Origin: Wansuia hejianensis
Lineage (GTDB): Bacteria; Bacillota; Clostridia; Lachnospirales; Lachnospiraceae
Direction of reading: 5' to 3'
DNA length: 64,000 nt
Assembly: GCF_014337215.1 (NCBI RefSeq)
Contig: NZ_CP060635.1
Coordinates: 3,853,501-3,917,500, forward strand
Under the pieces are notes generated by a model. It did not search any database, had not been told where the DNA came from, and worked only from the letters and a program-made list of their open reading frames with translations. Positions 26,277-35,462 of this stretch are shown here, piece after piece. A program made the position numbers and the translations under genes. Each line of letters opens with the position of its first letter. Positions within the stretch are counted from its first letter, which is position 1.

Positions 26277-27257
26277 TTATTTATCTCTTGTGACTGAAAC
26301 AGGTTCCCGTTTTGCCGGAAGTAAGTCAGAACTGATCTCTGGAGCATCGAGGAGTGCAGTGAAATTCTGCTGAATGATCTCCAGTGTATTCTGCTTTTTC
26401 TGTAATTCCTGTTTTTCCCGGACAGTAGCAGTCTGTTCACATTCAAGATTTTCAATTCGCTTCTGGATTTTATTAGAGCTTGGGATTTTGGTGACACCGA
26501 GATCCTGAAGCTCTTTTTTTAGTGAATCGTGGAGTTGGTATTCTGCCTGATGCTTACTGCGGTATGCTTTTGGATTTTTTGCAGATTTGCAATCTTCAAT
26601 CACTTTACGGCAGAGCCGGTAAGAATCACAGTGTTTCTGAATGACTTTCTGTCTGCTCAGATTATTGTTGACTTGTGTTATTCTCTGATCAGCCGCTTTA
26701 ACAGAAGCTTCAATGTCAGAAACATGCTGCTGGAAATCTTCATAATTCAGCAGGTTATTTTCGGAAAGATAGTTGAAGGTGCGGGTTGCCTCTTTTAGAT
26801 TATTGAGCTTTGCCCATCGTTCAAATCCCTCTCGATTTCCAGTTGTGACATAAGTGGAGATATTGATATACAAGCGAGCTTCTCTGGACAGATGTCTTGG
26901 AGTTTTTACTTTGCTACGATTTTTAGCCAGACGGATGCGAACATTTTCTTCGGAATAATAGCTTCCGAGAGATTTCATATAAGTGAAGTTCTGCTGTTCC
27001 GGTGCACGGAATGACAGGTGCTTTCCTTGGCGGATTTCATATCCGGCTAACTGCATTTTCTGTAGAAATTCCTCATAGTTGATGGAAGTCCAGATTGCCT
27101 TATCAACTGCAACACGTAGCTTGGCTTTCCAACTGGTGCCACGATGATATTCCATATTCTCTTTATAGCTTTTACCTTTTTCTCCGGTTGGCATACTGGT
27201 GGCAAGTCCGTTTTCATGGCAAATGCGATTACTGATCCGGCAGATTTTATGGTACAA
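26277..27257 (-). pseudogene. C-terminal part of an ICE relaxase, N-terminus missing
   Basis: About 326 residues match the C-terminal part of Tn1549-like ICE relaxases (MOBP group): KGKSYKENMEYHRGTSWKAK, IRQGKHLSFRAPEQQNF, LSREARLYINISTYVTTG, then long coiled-coil helices. The catalytic N-terminal relaxase domain with its Tyr and His triad is absent; the frame begins at a piece normally found about a third into the protein. The first Met has no RBS. It is a different family from the MobA/L relaxase at 39.8 kb and shows that an ICE of Tn1549 type contributed to this island. Confidence 0.75.
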
Positions 27258-27885
27258 GCTGAAAACGATCCTTAATAAAATGCGTGAAATGTATATGAAA
27301 AAAATTTTTTAAAAAAATTCGGAAATTTTTTTGCATCTGCCGAAGTCATTTGACTTTAGTAATTAGAGGAGCTTTAAGGACTCCCTAAAATGCACCATGA
27401 AAACTGAATATCCAATAATAACTGACGTGACATTTCATACAGTGAGCACGAGGAAGATGCCGCTATAGGATTATAAGACGTAAGAAACTTTTTTGAGCTA
27501 ATAATACTGCGAAAAAGCACTGACCAAAGCCAGTCGGCAGGCTGGTGATGCGATGACATGTGTGAGATGCGATACACTTGCAGACCCTGAGAAGTCTGTA
27601 ACTGGTAAACCTATGAACTGCCAGAGCCTGGAAACGAGAGTTTTTGGGTTGTGGTCCGGAGTGTAGCATTCGGACAGGTTATTATTCCCTTCCTGCAGAT
27701 GCAGGAGTAACGATTCGGGGTATCGAGGATAAATAGAATCGAGCGAGCACTGTTTAATAATCAAATTGGCTATAGAGGTTATGCGGCAGAGCTTTCCGTC
27801 TTGGAAAGGAACTCTGCCGTATCCCTGTGGAGCCAATATAGCGCTATGAATGCTTTACAAATTAAAAAGATTGGAGAGATGATAA
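27258..27885 (+). other. long non-coding, structured stretch of ICE origin
   Basis: No protein is supported in 628 bases. An AT-rich run (AAAAAATTTTTT-like, 27,300-27,335) leads to GAAAACTGAATAT, a motif also found at 29,031 before the second long non-coding region. Several hairpins are visible, for example GCCAGTCGGCAGGCTGG around 27,527 and the long stem CGGCAGAG...CTCTGCCG near 27,783-27,819. It could be a leader or structured RNA of the ICE, or a decayed intron; I cannot assign a known class. Confidence 0.4.
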
Positions 27886-28035
27886 GTGACGATTCGAAGA
27901 GGAGATATCTTATGGGCGGATCTCGGTATGTTCCCGACAACCTCGGTTCAGGGAGGAGTAAGACCGGTGATCGTAGTAAGTAACAACAAAGCTAATACAT
28001 ACAGTTCAGTCCATCCTCTGCTGTCTGATAAATGA
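27886..28035 (+). pseudogene. MazF/PemK toxin N-terminal fragment
   Basis: GTG 27886 behind GGAGAG opens a 49-codon frame whose first 43 residues match PemK/MazF family toxins: RRGDILWADLGMFPTTSVQG, then GVRPVIVVSNNKANTYS. The usual length is about 110 residues; here a stop follows at 28033-28035, and integrase relic sequence begins on the opposite strand. The catalytic core is cut, so it is probably inactive. No antitoxin gene precedes it. Confidence 0.65.
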
Positions 28036-28056
28036 CATTTACCGGCTCCTGCACAT

Positions 28057-28362
28057 TCATATCTCTGTCGAGACTTTCTCCCCTTGACAGCTTATTCCTC
28101 GTACAATCTCATGCTCCATATAAGATTTTGTAAATCGGAACATTCTTTCATTTGGCATAATTCCATATAAATGACTGCAATATTCTTTTAACTCTTCTGC
28201 CAGAAATGGTGGTATTGTAATCTTACGATTGCTCTTTGGGGGCTTAGGCGGTGTAAATACATCTTTTCCATCCAATCTCTGATATGATTTAGAAATGCTT
28301 ATAATTCGCTTTTCCAAATCAATATCTTCATAGGTGAGTGCCAGCAATTCTGCTTTTGTCAA
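28057..28362 (-). pseudogene. internal fragment of tyrosine recombinase
   Basis: About 100 residues correspond to the middle of the intact integrase at 36,365 (E.LLALT..D.D.EK..I.I.KSYQRL..., TPPK..KSNRKITIP). The first catalytic Arg region is at the edge, the C-terminal H-x-x-R and Tyr motifs are lost. It reads toward the MazF fragment. Confidence 0.7.
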
Positions 28363-28508
28363 TATAAGTCTAAAAAAAATTTGCTTTTAATTCGCAAAAA
28401 GCACCACTGTTTTCATCCAGTGATGCTCCATGCGAACAATCTTATTCAGTTTATGCTTTTTCTTCTTTGTAGAAAATGTCATCCATTTTCCAGTTTATCT
28501 CCATACGT

Positions 28509-28854
28509 CCTGGCAGATACAGTAAAGCCGAGGTTTGAACTTGCCGGGGCGGACTGCGAAAAGATACTGGTTATTGATGAAAGTGATAAATCCCTGTCTA
28601 TGGCAGATGAAAGGCTGGAAGAGGCACTTGCTAAGACTGGGGCAAAAGTATTGATATTAGACCCGATACAGGCGTATCTCGGTGGTGGCATGGATATGAA
28701 CCGGGCAAATGAGGCAAGAGATATGACGAAGAAGCTGGGAGCATTAGCAGAGAAATACCAGTGTGCAATTCTTCTTATTGGTCATATGAATAAGGCATCT
28801 GGTAATAAAGCAGCATACGAAAGAAACGGATCACCGTGCGATACATCTAAATAG
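28509..28854 (+). pseudogene. internal fragment of RepA-like AAA ATPase
   Basis: About 110 residues of an AAA_25/RadA-like helicase found in ICE replication modules: DTVKPRFELAGADCEKILVI, a Walker B-like strand VLILDPIQAYLGGG, and YQCAILLIGHMNKASGNKAA. The Walker A part is missing upstream, and a stop follows shortly after GNKAA. It is not the same type as the intact ATPase at 37.8 kb. Confidence 0.65.
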
Positions 28855-28865
28855 AAAGCAGTTCA

Positions 28866-28905
28866 AGCCGCTTGTTTCTCTGCGGAGAAGCAGGCGGCTT
28901 TTTTT
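28866..28905 (+). terminator. intrinsic terminator
   Basis: AGCCGCTTGTTTCTC (28866-28880) pairs with GAGAAGCAGGCGGCT (28885-28899) around TGCG, followed by seven T. Confidence 0.8.
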
Positions 28906-28919
28906 GCGTTTTGACGGCT

Positions 28920-29705
28920 GAAAAAATTTTTTGAAATTTTTTTGAGATGGGGGTTGTCAAACGGCCTCTCCCATTCCTAATAGGTGAAGGGGTTAAATTC
29001 CAAACCGGAGTTTCTTTCCTTCGGAGAACCTTGAAAATTGAATATACAGGCACTAAGGACGTTAGTTCTGATGATAGCCCGAAGGTGGGTACGCCAAGAC
29101 CTCGTCGAAGCAAGTTTCGCTGTTATCGTTTCCGTGTAAACACGAAAACTTATACGCTACACTGCTTCTCCTCTTCCCAAAAAGTCTTACGACTTTTCGG
29201 GAGCCCTAAAACGAGCGAGCAAGACCCCCCGATCTGAAACTCGGATTGCTACCGAGACGGCAAGGACAGTCAGAATGATAATGATACTTCCCTACGGAGC
29301 TGGCGGAGAACCCGGCAGAGATGAAATCCCTATGATACGGTTTCGCAAACCGTAACTTTAGTGCTTCCCGTAAAAAGCGAAATGCTTTCCGCAGGGGTGG
29401 TTGAGAACAAATACTGCGGTCAGATACATAGCCGTTTCTATGGAAGGGATGCGAAATTGTATCTAGCACTCTTACGGTCATTGCAGAAAACCCCTTGAAA
29501 TACTACCTGACTACCCGAAAGAAAAACTATCTCTCTAATCTAAATCTATCTTGTAGAATTAGAACTATCTCTGCAAAGCAAACGCACAGTTCACGAATTT
29601 GGGAGGGACTTGTTATGATTTAAGATTACCCCTTGTTTCGCACCTTTGTCTGCGGCCTGCTTTTTGATTAAAATGAGGGCAGAAAAGCAAAGGAGTGAAA
29701 CGATT
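28920..29705 (+). other. second long non-coding structured region
   Basis: About 780 bases with no credible gene. It begins with AAAATTTTTTGAAATTTTTTT and GAAAATTGAATAT (29,031), parallel to the region at 27.3 kb. Many hairpins follow: CCCAAAAAGTC/GACTTTTCGGG at 29,177-29,203, CTCGG/CCGAG near 29,240-29,256, ACGGTTT/AAACCGT at 29,337-29,353. This looks like a conserved structured leader or origin-type region of clostridial ICEs; no known RNA class could be assigned by eye. Confidence 0.4.
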
Positions 29706-30229
29706 ATGAGAACAAAGACAACCGCCTTTTTCACGATTCTGATCCTGCTTGTGCTGACGGGCTGCAACAATGCCTTGCCGAAAGAAGATAAGCCGCAGCC
29801 GTTTTCTTTTTCGGAGAGTCATAATCAAAGCTCTCCCGAATCCGAAGCGCCTGCCGCAGAAGAAAAACAAGAGGTTGAAACAACGCCTGAACAACCGCAG
29901 GATTCTGAACCCGAGAAGAAAATTCCGCCAACGGAGGAAAGCACGGCATTGCCGAACAGATACAGGCTATTCCTGATATCGGGCAGACAGCGCACCCCGC
30001 CAATCTGCCTGATGAAGCGGACAAGCCCGTGCAGGAACCCGTTGTGCTGGTAAAACCAAGCGTACTCGAACTGCCTGAAAGCAAAGAACCTGAACCGGAG
30101 ATCACACCCCCTCCCCAAACAGAACTACCCGAAGAAGAAAAGCCCGTTGAAACCGAGCCTGCCTTTGACATTGAGCATTGGGTTTCCTTTGCGAAAGAAT
30201 ATGCGAAAAGCGTGGGAATGAGCTTGTAG
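29706..30229 (+). pseudogene. ICE lipoprotein with frameshift
   Basis: ATG 29706 follows AAAGGAGTG and opens a lipoprotein (lipobox LTGC) with a Pro/Glu-rich stalk. Near 29,940 the coding sense moves to another frame (AEQIQAIPDIGQTAHPANLP, then VQEPVVLVKPS). It continues to EHWVSFAKEYAKSVG, a piece seen at the start of the globular domain of ICE surface lipoproteins, and then stops at 30,229. Both the frameshift and the truncated C-terminus indicate a decayed gene. Confidence 0.6.
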
Positions 30230-30298
30230 ACGGCGAACTTGACGAGGGCGACGAAGCGCCGGAACGCAGTGAGAAAGCCTACGAGCGATAACCCCCTC

Positions 30299-30329
30299 TT
30301 GACATATGTTATCATATATGATAACATAT
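30299..30329 (+). promoter_or_regulatory. promoter with 26-bp perfect palindromic operator
   Basis: TTGACA (30299-30304) is 17 bases from TAACAT (30322-30327). The segment 30304-30329 (half-site ATATGTTATCATA) is a perfect 26-bp palindrome that fills the spacer and overlaps both promoter boxes. It is 31 bases upstream of the HTH-HipA gene and is the expected operator for its N-terminal XRE domain, giving autorepression. Confidence 0.8.
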
Positions 30330-30360
30330 ATACTGAAAAATAATCGAAGGGAGGGATTCT

Positions 30361-31776
30361 GTGACGGAGAAAGATTTACTGGTTTCCCGGCAGAGTGTAA
30401 TTCAAAAATTGACGCAGGCACGGCTTGAAAAAGGGCTGTCGCAGGCGCAGCTTGCACGGCTGATTGGGACGCAGAGATCCAACATCTGCCGCATAGAAAG
30501 CGGCGCTCAGAATCTCTCCCTCAATATGATGATACGGATTGCCGAAGCGCTCGACAAGGATTTGAATATCCTATTGGAAGAAAGGAATCAGACAATGACC
30601 AACATTTATTCCCTTCGCCTTTATGACGAAGATTTGATTACCTTCTCCCTCGAAGAACGGGGATTGGAGGGTTTACAGGCGAATATTCTATCTGCGGATA
30701 CCGAAAACAATCATTTGTTTCCCCTTGATTTAGAGCTGACCGATGAGGGGATTGTGAAGTGGCTGGAAAAACGGGTAATCCCCAAAAACCGCCAGTTCGT
30801 CGATGAAATCCTGAAAACATTGGGACTCAGCGTGAACAATACCAAAGGGATCATCGACGTATGTATGGGGCTGTCGCTCAATGACAGCTATTGGGTAGTA
30901 CCCGCCGATTTTGCGGGTAAATTTGCCGAGTATAACCTATATGAAAACCGCTTTTCCGAAGCGCTGTCTTTGGTCGCCTATACAGGAATCGGCGGAAGCA
31001 ACGAAGCTTTTTCGACCTCTCCCGAGCTGACTACAAACGGTATGCTGAGGAAGGCTTGGCGGTTTGTTGAGGGCGACAGTATTTATTTGTATAAAGGCGG
31101 AACGGAGGGTGCGGCAAACACCGGAAACGAGCCTTACAGTGAATACTATGCCTGTCAGGTTGCAAAAACAATGGGCTTAAATTGCGTCGAATATGATCTG
31201 GAGAATTGGAAAGGTATCCTCGCCTCCAAGTGTAAGCTCTTTACGGACATCAATGTTTCCTTTGTTCCCATTGGCCGTATCCTGAAAAAAATCACGCTGA
31301 AAAGCTGTTTGGATTACTACAAAACTTTGGGCGATGATTTCTATGAGCAGCTTTGCGGTATGCTTGTTTTCGACGCCCTCATCTATAATGAGGACAGACA
31401 TTTCGGGAACTTCGGCGTTCTCCGGGATAACCACACCGGGGAGATTATCTCCCCCGCACCCATTTTCGACAACGGATTGTCGCTTTTTAATTTCGCTATG
31501 CCCGATGATTTCAAAGAGCTGAAAGAATACGCAAAAACCCGTTCCAACCCCTACCGGATTTCCTATGAGGAGGTCTGCAAAGAGGTAATGGGCGCAAAGC
31601 AGAAGGCGCAGCTTCACAAGATGGTTGGCTTCCGGTTCCACCGCCACCCTTCGCTCAATCTGCCCGAAGAAAGGCTTACGGCGATTGAAAAGCAGCTTGG
31701 AGAACGCACAAGAGAACTGCTCTCGATACCGTCCCGAACGAATACAAAACGCAAAGATCCGTCTTACGAGCGATAA
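30361..31776 (+). CDS. XRE helix-turn-helix fused to HipA-like kinase
   Basis: The 471-residue protein starts at GTG 30361 behind AAGGGAGGG. Residues about 10-70 are an XRE helix-turn-helix (LTQARLEKGLSQAQLARLIG, RSNICRIESGAQNLS). A linker follows, and residues about 220-440 resemble the HipA-type Ser/Thr kinase fold, with YKGGTEG in the Gly-loop region, a catalytic NEDRHFGNFG and the metal-binding FDNGLSLF. In HipBA, HipB is a separate antitoxin/repressor; here both functions are in one chain with a palindromic operator in its promoter. The substrate is unknown. It looks intact within an otherwise decayed region, suggesting selection or recent arrival. Confidence 0.8.
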   Translation: MTEKDLLVSRQSVIQKLTQARLEKGLSQAQLARLIGTQRSNICRIESGAQNLSLNMMIRIAEALDKDLNILLEERNQTMTNIYSLRLYDEDLITFSLEERGLEGLQANILSADTENNHLFPLDLELTDEGIVKWLEKRVIPKNRQFVDEILKTLGLSVNNTKGIIDVCMGLSLNDSYWVVPADFAGKFAEYNLYENRFSEALSLVAYTGIGGSNEAFSTSPELTTNGMLRKAWRFVEGDSIYLYKGGTEGAANTGNEPYSEYYACQVAKTMGLNCVEYDLENWKGILASKCKLFTDINVSFVPIGRILKKITLKSCLDYYKTLGDDFYEQLCGMLVFDALIYNEDRHFGNFGVLRDNHTGEIISPAPIFDNGLSLFNFAMPDDFKELKEYAKTRSNPYRISYEEVCKEVMGAKQKAQLHKMVGFRFHRHPSLNLPEERLTAIEKQLGERTRELLSIPSRTNTKRKDPSYER

Positions 31777-31782
31777 TCCCCT

Positions 31783-31808
31783 GCGGTATGGGGGTTCCAT
31801 ACCGCTCT
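31783..31808 (+). terminator. short terminator-like hairpin
   Basis: GCGGTATGG (31783-31791) pairs perfectly with CCATACCGC (31797-31805); only a short TCTT follows, so termination strength is uncertain. Confidence 0.45.
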
Positions 31809-31898
31809 TACATACTGCGGTGAAGCGGAAAAATCCCAAAGCCGTGGTATAATATTTGCAATTTTTATTGATGAATTTCGAGCGTGAGAAACCATTAA

Positions 31899-32427
31899 AT
31901 GGATAAAACATATTTAAGATTTTTGCGAAGCGGATTAGCTTGGCCGCTGTAGGAATAGAGCGCAGAGAGGATAACACCCCGTATTTTTGTACTCCAAAAG
32001 GTGCATCTGTTTTCGGGTGGACGGGAATAGATGGGATACACTTTTGCTTCTTACGAGGATTTGGCGATATGGTTTTTGTGGTCAGTCCTATGAACACTGC
32101 GCCGGACTATGTTCACCCAGTTGCTAAGAATTTTTCGGATTTTTTGCGACTCATATTGGTGTGCGGCGATGTAGCGGCGGTAGAGCAAGCATGGATGTGG
32201 GATAAAATACAGTTTGAAGCTTTCTTGCAGGAAAATCCCATCACGCAGGGGCAGCAGCAAACATTGTCGGAGATAGTGGAGAAGCTAAAGCTGAAACCGA
32301 TGGAACAGCCGTGGAGCTATATCAAACCCTGCAATCTTCATTTGATTACAGCAAAATCAAGTATACAGAAGATTATTATGATATTGATATGAACCCGACG
32401 GCAGCAAATGCAGATGGAAACGGATAC
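31899..32427 (+). pseudogene. frameshifted conserved hypothetical gene
   Basis: ATG 31899 begins MDKTYLRFLRSGLA and stops at 31952. The coding sense continues in another frame (AAVGIERREDNTPYFCTPKG, HFCFLRGFGDMVFVVSPMN, AAVEQAWMWDKIQFEAFLQE) and shifts again near 32,325 (SFDYSKIKYTEDYYDIDMNP). At least two frameshifts break it. I recall similar proteins as small clostridial hypotheticals of unknown function, possibly immunity-like. Terminator-like palindromes lie just downstream (ACACACGG/CCGTGTGT at 32,489-32,509 and CTGTCTAACAGACAG at 32,516-32,530). Confidence 0.5.
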
Positions 32428-32534
32428 CCCCCTTTGTATGAATTATGCTCCCCTTTTGAAGCTAAACGGGAAAGAGCTACAGGCGACACACGGTTGCTCC
32501 GTGTGTTTTAATCCCTGTCTAACAGACAGTTTTT

Positions 32535-33362
32535 TCAATGATTTAGGAGCATTTTGGCCACCAGCTTCACCTTGGAGCGAGGCGTAACCGAGAACACATT
32601 GCGGTAAAAGGACGGTGCAGCGCTGGTACTTAGCTTCAGGAAACACTTCTCCCACGGCTTCCAACATACCAAGGCACTTGTCACCGACGATGAGTTTCAC
32701 GCCGTCCAAGCCACGACCACGCAGCCACTGGAAGAAACTGACCCAGCTGGCCTTGTCCTCCTTCATACCCTCAGCGGCGCCAAGAACCTCTCGGTAACCA
32801 TCTTCATTCACCGCAATTGCTACCAGAATGGCTACATTTTCGAACTCTCCGCCCCAATTTCGGCGCAGATAGAGCCCATCCACATAGACATATGGGTAAC
32901 GCCTACCTTGCAGAGGACGATTTCGCCAATCCTCAATGTGGACATATGCCTTTTTGTTTAGTTCACTGATGGTAGCCGGGACACCTTGCTGCCCCACAGT
33001 GCCTCCGTAATATCCTCCACACGCCGCACGGAGACACCTGCCAGGTACATCTCGATGAGGGCTTCTTCCACACTGCTTTCCCGGCGGCGATACCGCTCAA
33101 TGATGGCGGTCTTAAAGGAGATTCCCTTGAGCTTGGGCACCTTGAGCGTGACTTCTCCAGAAGTGGTGGTGAGGTTCCGGCTGTAGTGGCCGCTGCGGTA
33201 ACCCTGACGCTGCTCGTTGCGCTCATACCGGGCCGCCTGGGTTAACTTCTCCGCCTCCTGCTCCAGCAGTTCGTTGAGGGTTTCCTCTACGCTGCCACGA
33301 ACCAGCTCTTTGAGTTCGCTCTTGATTACGGCCTTGTTTAGTTGTACAATCTTCTCGGACAT
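32535..33362 (-). pseudogene. IS256-family transposase, frameshifted and truncated
   Basis: The N-terminus (MSEKIVQLNKAVIKSELKEL, YERNEQRQGYRSGHYSRNL, VPKLKG) and a second frame with YVYVDGLYLRRNWGGEFENV, FFQWLRGRGLDGVKLIVGDK and YQRCTV are typical of IS256/Mutator transposases. Frameshifts fall near 32,975 and near 32,610, and the C-terminal third with the last catalytic Glu is missing. A start ATG with a good RBS (AAGGAGAC) is at 33,362. The likely left terminal repeat lies in the AT-rich sequence near 33,430-33,460; no clear right copy is seen, so the IS cannot move on its own. Confidence 0.8.
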
Positions 33363-33540
33363 GGTCTGCTGTCTCCTTTCAGAATGGTGTGTTGCAACTT
33401 CATTCTACCAGAGATCTGCAAACCATGTCTCTTTTTGCGAAACTTATTGTACCTTATCCCTTGTTTTATAAGATATGGTATACTTTGAAATAAATGAAAG
33501 AGTTAAAATGAAAAAGGCCAGTAGGAAGGGAGGCTAGGCC

Positions 33541-33789
33541 ATGAAGAATATGAAAATAGATGCCAACGGAACAGAAATCAGAGTAATGGGAGATGTTGTT
33601 AATGAGGACGCTTATATTTCGTTGACTGATATTGCTAAATATAAAAATCCTGAAAACGCTTTTATCGTGGTGGCAAACTGGATGCGTAACCATTCCACGA
33701 TTTCATTTTTGGGTTTGTGGGAGAAAATTCATAATCCCAATTTTAAACCTATCGAATTCGATAGGTTTAAAGTAGAGTCATGCAAATAA
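33541..33789 (+). pseudogene. KilA-N domain protein, N-terminal fragment
   Basis: ATG 33541 behind GGAAGGGAGG opens 82 residues of a KilA-N domain (DAYISLTDIAKYKNPENAF, VANWMRNHSTISFLGLWE, FNPIEFDRFK-like). Full-length proteins continue with the conserved Ala-Gly-Ser segment and a long C-terminus; here the sequence is lost after ESC. KilA-N proteins are DNA-binding proteins of phages and mobile elements. Probably a truncated relic, though the RBS is intact. Confidence 0.65.
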
Positions 33790-33881
33790 TTTTGCTATTG
33801 GGCCTGACTTTCTAAGCAAAACTGCAAGTAAAATGATTCTTTTTCTTTTAGGTATGCCTTATTACAAAAATTGATATATTT

Positions 33882-33911
33882 CTTGCATTTCCTCTATAGA
33901 CCGTGATAAAA
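33882..33911 (+). promoter_or_regulatory. promoter of the second guaA
   Basis: TTGCAT (33882-33887) and TAAAAT (33906-33911) are separated by 18 bases, 36 bases upstream of the start. A motif TAAGCAAAACTGC at about 33,814 resembles the palindromes after the first guaA (2,977) and near 45,531. Confidence 0.55.
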
Positions 33912-33947
33912 TAACGAATACATTCTACTACTATTTAGGAGGTAAAT

Positions 33948-35237
33948 ATGAAGCAAGATATGATCCTGATCCTCGATCTGGGCAGTGATGAAAATACCCG
34001 CCTGGCCCGGGAAATCCGGGCCTTAGGCGTATACACAGAGATCCATCCTCACGATATTTCCCAGCCGCAGCTGGCGGCTCTTCCGAACGTTAAAGGTATT
34101 ATTTTGAATGGCGGCGTCAATCGGATCGTCGACGGCGTGGCGATCGACGCCGCCCCTGCCGTATATGAATCCGGCCTTCCGATCTGGTCTGTCGACCACA
34201 AAGGTAGTCCTGCCCTGGCTGCCGAAGGCCCAGAGCGCGAACAGGCGATTGCTTCGTTCGTTTTTGACACCTGCCGGGCCGAAAGCAACTGGAACATGGA
34301 AAACTTCATTGCCGATCAGGTTGAACTGATTCGTAACCAGGTGGGCGGCCGCAAAGTTCTTTTGGCCCTTTCCGGCGGCGTTGACTCTTCCGTTGTGGCT
34401 GCGCTGCTCATCAAGGCAATCGGTGATCAGCTTACCTGTGTTCACGTGAATCATGGCCTGCTTCGCAAAGGCGAACCGGAACAGGTTGTTCAAGTATTCC
34501 GCCATGAGCTGGGTGCGAATCTGGTTTATGTTGATGCTGTGGACCGCTTTTTGGACAAGCTGGCGGGCGTAGCTGATCCAGAGGCCAAACGGAAAATCAT
34601 TGGCGCTGAATTTATCCGTGTTTTTGAAGAGGAAGCCCGGAAATTAGAGGGCATCGAATTTCTCGCTCAGGGTACGATCTACCCTGATATTATTGAGTCC
34701 GGCACTAAAACGGTAAAAGCGGTTAAGAGCCATCACAATGTGGGTGGTTTACCGGAGGATCTTCAGTTCCAGCTGGTAGAGCCCCTGAGTATGCTATTCA
34801 AGGACGAGGTTCGCGCCTGCGGCGTTGCGTTAGGCCTTCCGGCTTCTATGGTTTACCGTCAGCCCTTCCCCGGCCCTGGTTTGGGTGTCCGCTGCCTGGG
34901 TGCGATTACCCGGGATCGTCTGGAAGCCGTCCGGGAATCTGATGCAATCCTGCGGGAGGAGTTCGCAGATAATGGGTTAGAAGGAAAGGTATGGCAGTAT
35001 TTCACTGCAATCCCAGATCTGAAATCGGTTGGCGTACGGGATGGAAAACGGGCCGATGAATGGGCGGTGATCATCCGGGCAGTCAATACGATTGACGCGA
35101 TGACGGCGACTGTGGAAGATGTGCCCTTTGCCCTGCTACAGAAAATTACGGGGCGAATTACCAGCGAGGTAAAAGGCGTGAATCGGGTGCTGTTTGACCT
35201 GACACCAAAGCCGACAGGAACAATTGAGTTTGAATAA
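33948..35237 (+). CDS. second GMP synthase, glutaminase domain shortened and catalytically empty
   Basis: The 429-residue GuaA paralogue starts at ATG behind AGGAGGT. The ATP pyrophosphatase domain is intact (P-loop SGGVDSS at 142-148, then HNVGGLPEDLQ, PFPGPGLGVRC, and the C-terminal TGTIEFE). The P-loop lies 81 residues earlier than in the housekeeping copy. The glutaminase domain retains only its first strands, then skips from the position of the catalytic Cys (LPIWSVDHKG instead of LPILGICYG) to its last helix, losing the His-Glu pair. It should therefore be unable to use glutamine; ammonia-dependent GMP synthesis or a regulatory role is possible. It is GC-richer than the flanks, has its own promoter, and its 3' end forms the attachment site of the following element. 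Confidence 0.9.
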   Translation: MKQDMILILDLGSDENTRLAREIRALGVYTEIHPHDISQPQLAALPNVKGIILNGGVNRIVDGVAIDAAPAVYESGLPIWSVDHKGSPALAAEGPEREQAIASFVFDTCRAESNWNMENFIADQVELIRNQVGGRKVLLALSGGVDSSVVAALLIKAIGDQLTCVHVNHGLLRKGEPEQVVQVFRHELGANLVYVDAVDRFLDKLAGVADPEAKRKIIGAEFIRVFEEEARKLEGIEFLAQGTIYPDIIESGTKTVKAVKSHHNVGGLPEDLQFQLVEPLSMLFKDEVRACGVALGLPASMVYRQPFPGPGLGVRCLGAITRDRLEAVRESDAILREEFADNGLEGKVWQYFTAIPDLKSVGVRDGKRADEWAVIIRAVNTIDAMTATVEDVPFALLQKITGRITSEVKGVNRVLFDLTPKPTGTIEFE

Positions 35238-35314
35238 GTTGTAGTATCGTAAAAAACCAGTATTTATGCGGGCTTGCGGCACTTTCAAAAGTCTTTTGAT
35301 AACAAATTGATAAC
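35205..35314 (+). other. attachment-site region at 3' end of second guaA
   Basis: The final codons of the second guaA closely match those of the first (GGAACAATTGAGTTTGAATAA against GGAACGATTGAGTTTGAGTGA). A direct repeat TTGATAAC stands at 35,296 and 35,307, an 11-bp period starting 59 bases after the stop, the same distance as after the first guaA. I infer attL of the intact mobilizable element and arm sites for its integrase. Confidence 0.65.
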
Positions 35315-35411
35315 AGTTGCATAAGAGCCATTATTCTTGTAATCCAGTGGTTTTATGGTTAGAGAATGATTGACAGGCGGTTGTGTAACAAATAAATCCA
35401 TATTATAAACT

Positions 35412-35456
35412 AAGCCCTTAGCTGTGGGTATGAAACTCATGGCTAAGGGCTTTTTG
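35412..35456. terminator. bidirectional terminator at element left end
   Basis: AAGCCCTTAGC (35412-35422) pairs with GCTAAGGGCTT (35442-35452), followed by TTTT; the minus-strand side gives the XRE gene its terminator. Confidence 0.75.
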
Positions 35457-35462
35457 TCGTCT

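Noticed and set aside
25772..26497. 241-residue minus-strand frame rich in Phe, Cys and Ser
   Set aside because: Complement of a Lys/Glu-rich helical protein and of the relaxase tail; low-complexity composition is the expected artefact.
27380..27885. Group II intron
   Set aside because: No intron-encoded reverse transcriptase, no GUGYG start and no recognisable domain V; left as unassigned structured sequence.
31177..32097. 306-residue antisense open frame over the HTH-HipA gene
   Set aside because: Shadow of a convincing plus-strand gene with intact kinase motifs.
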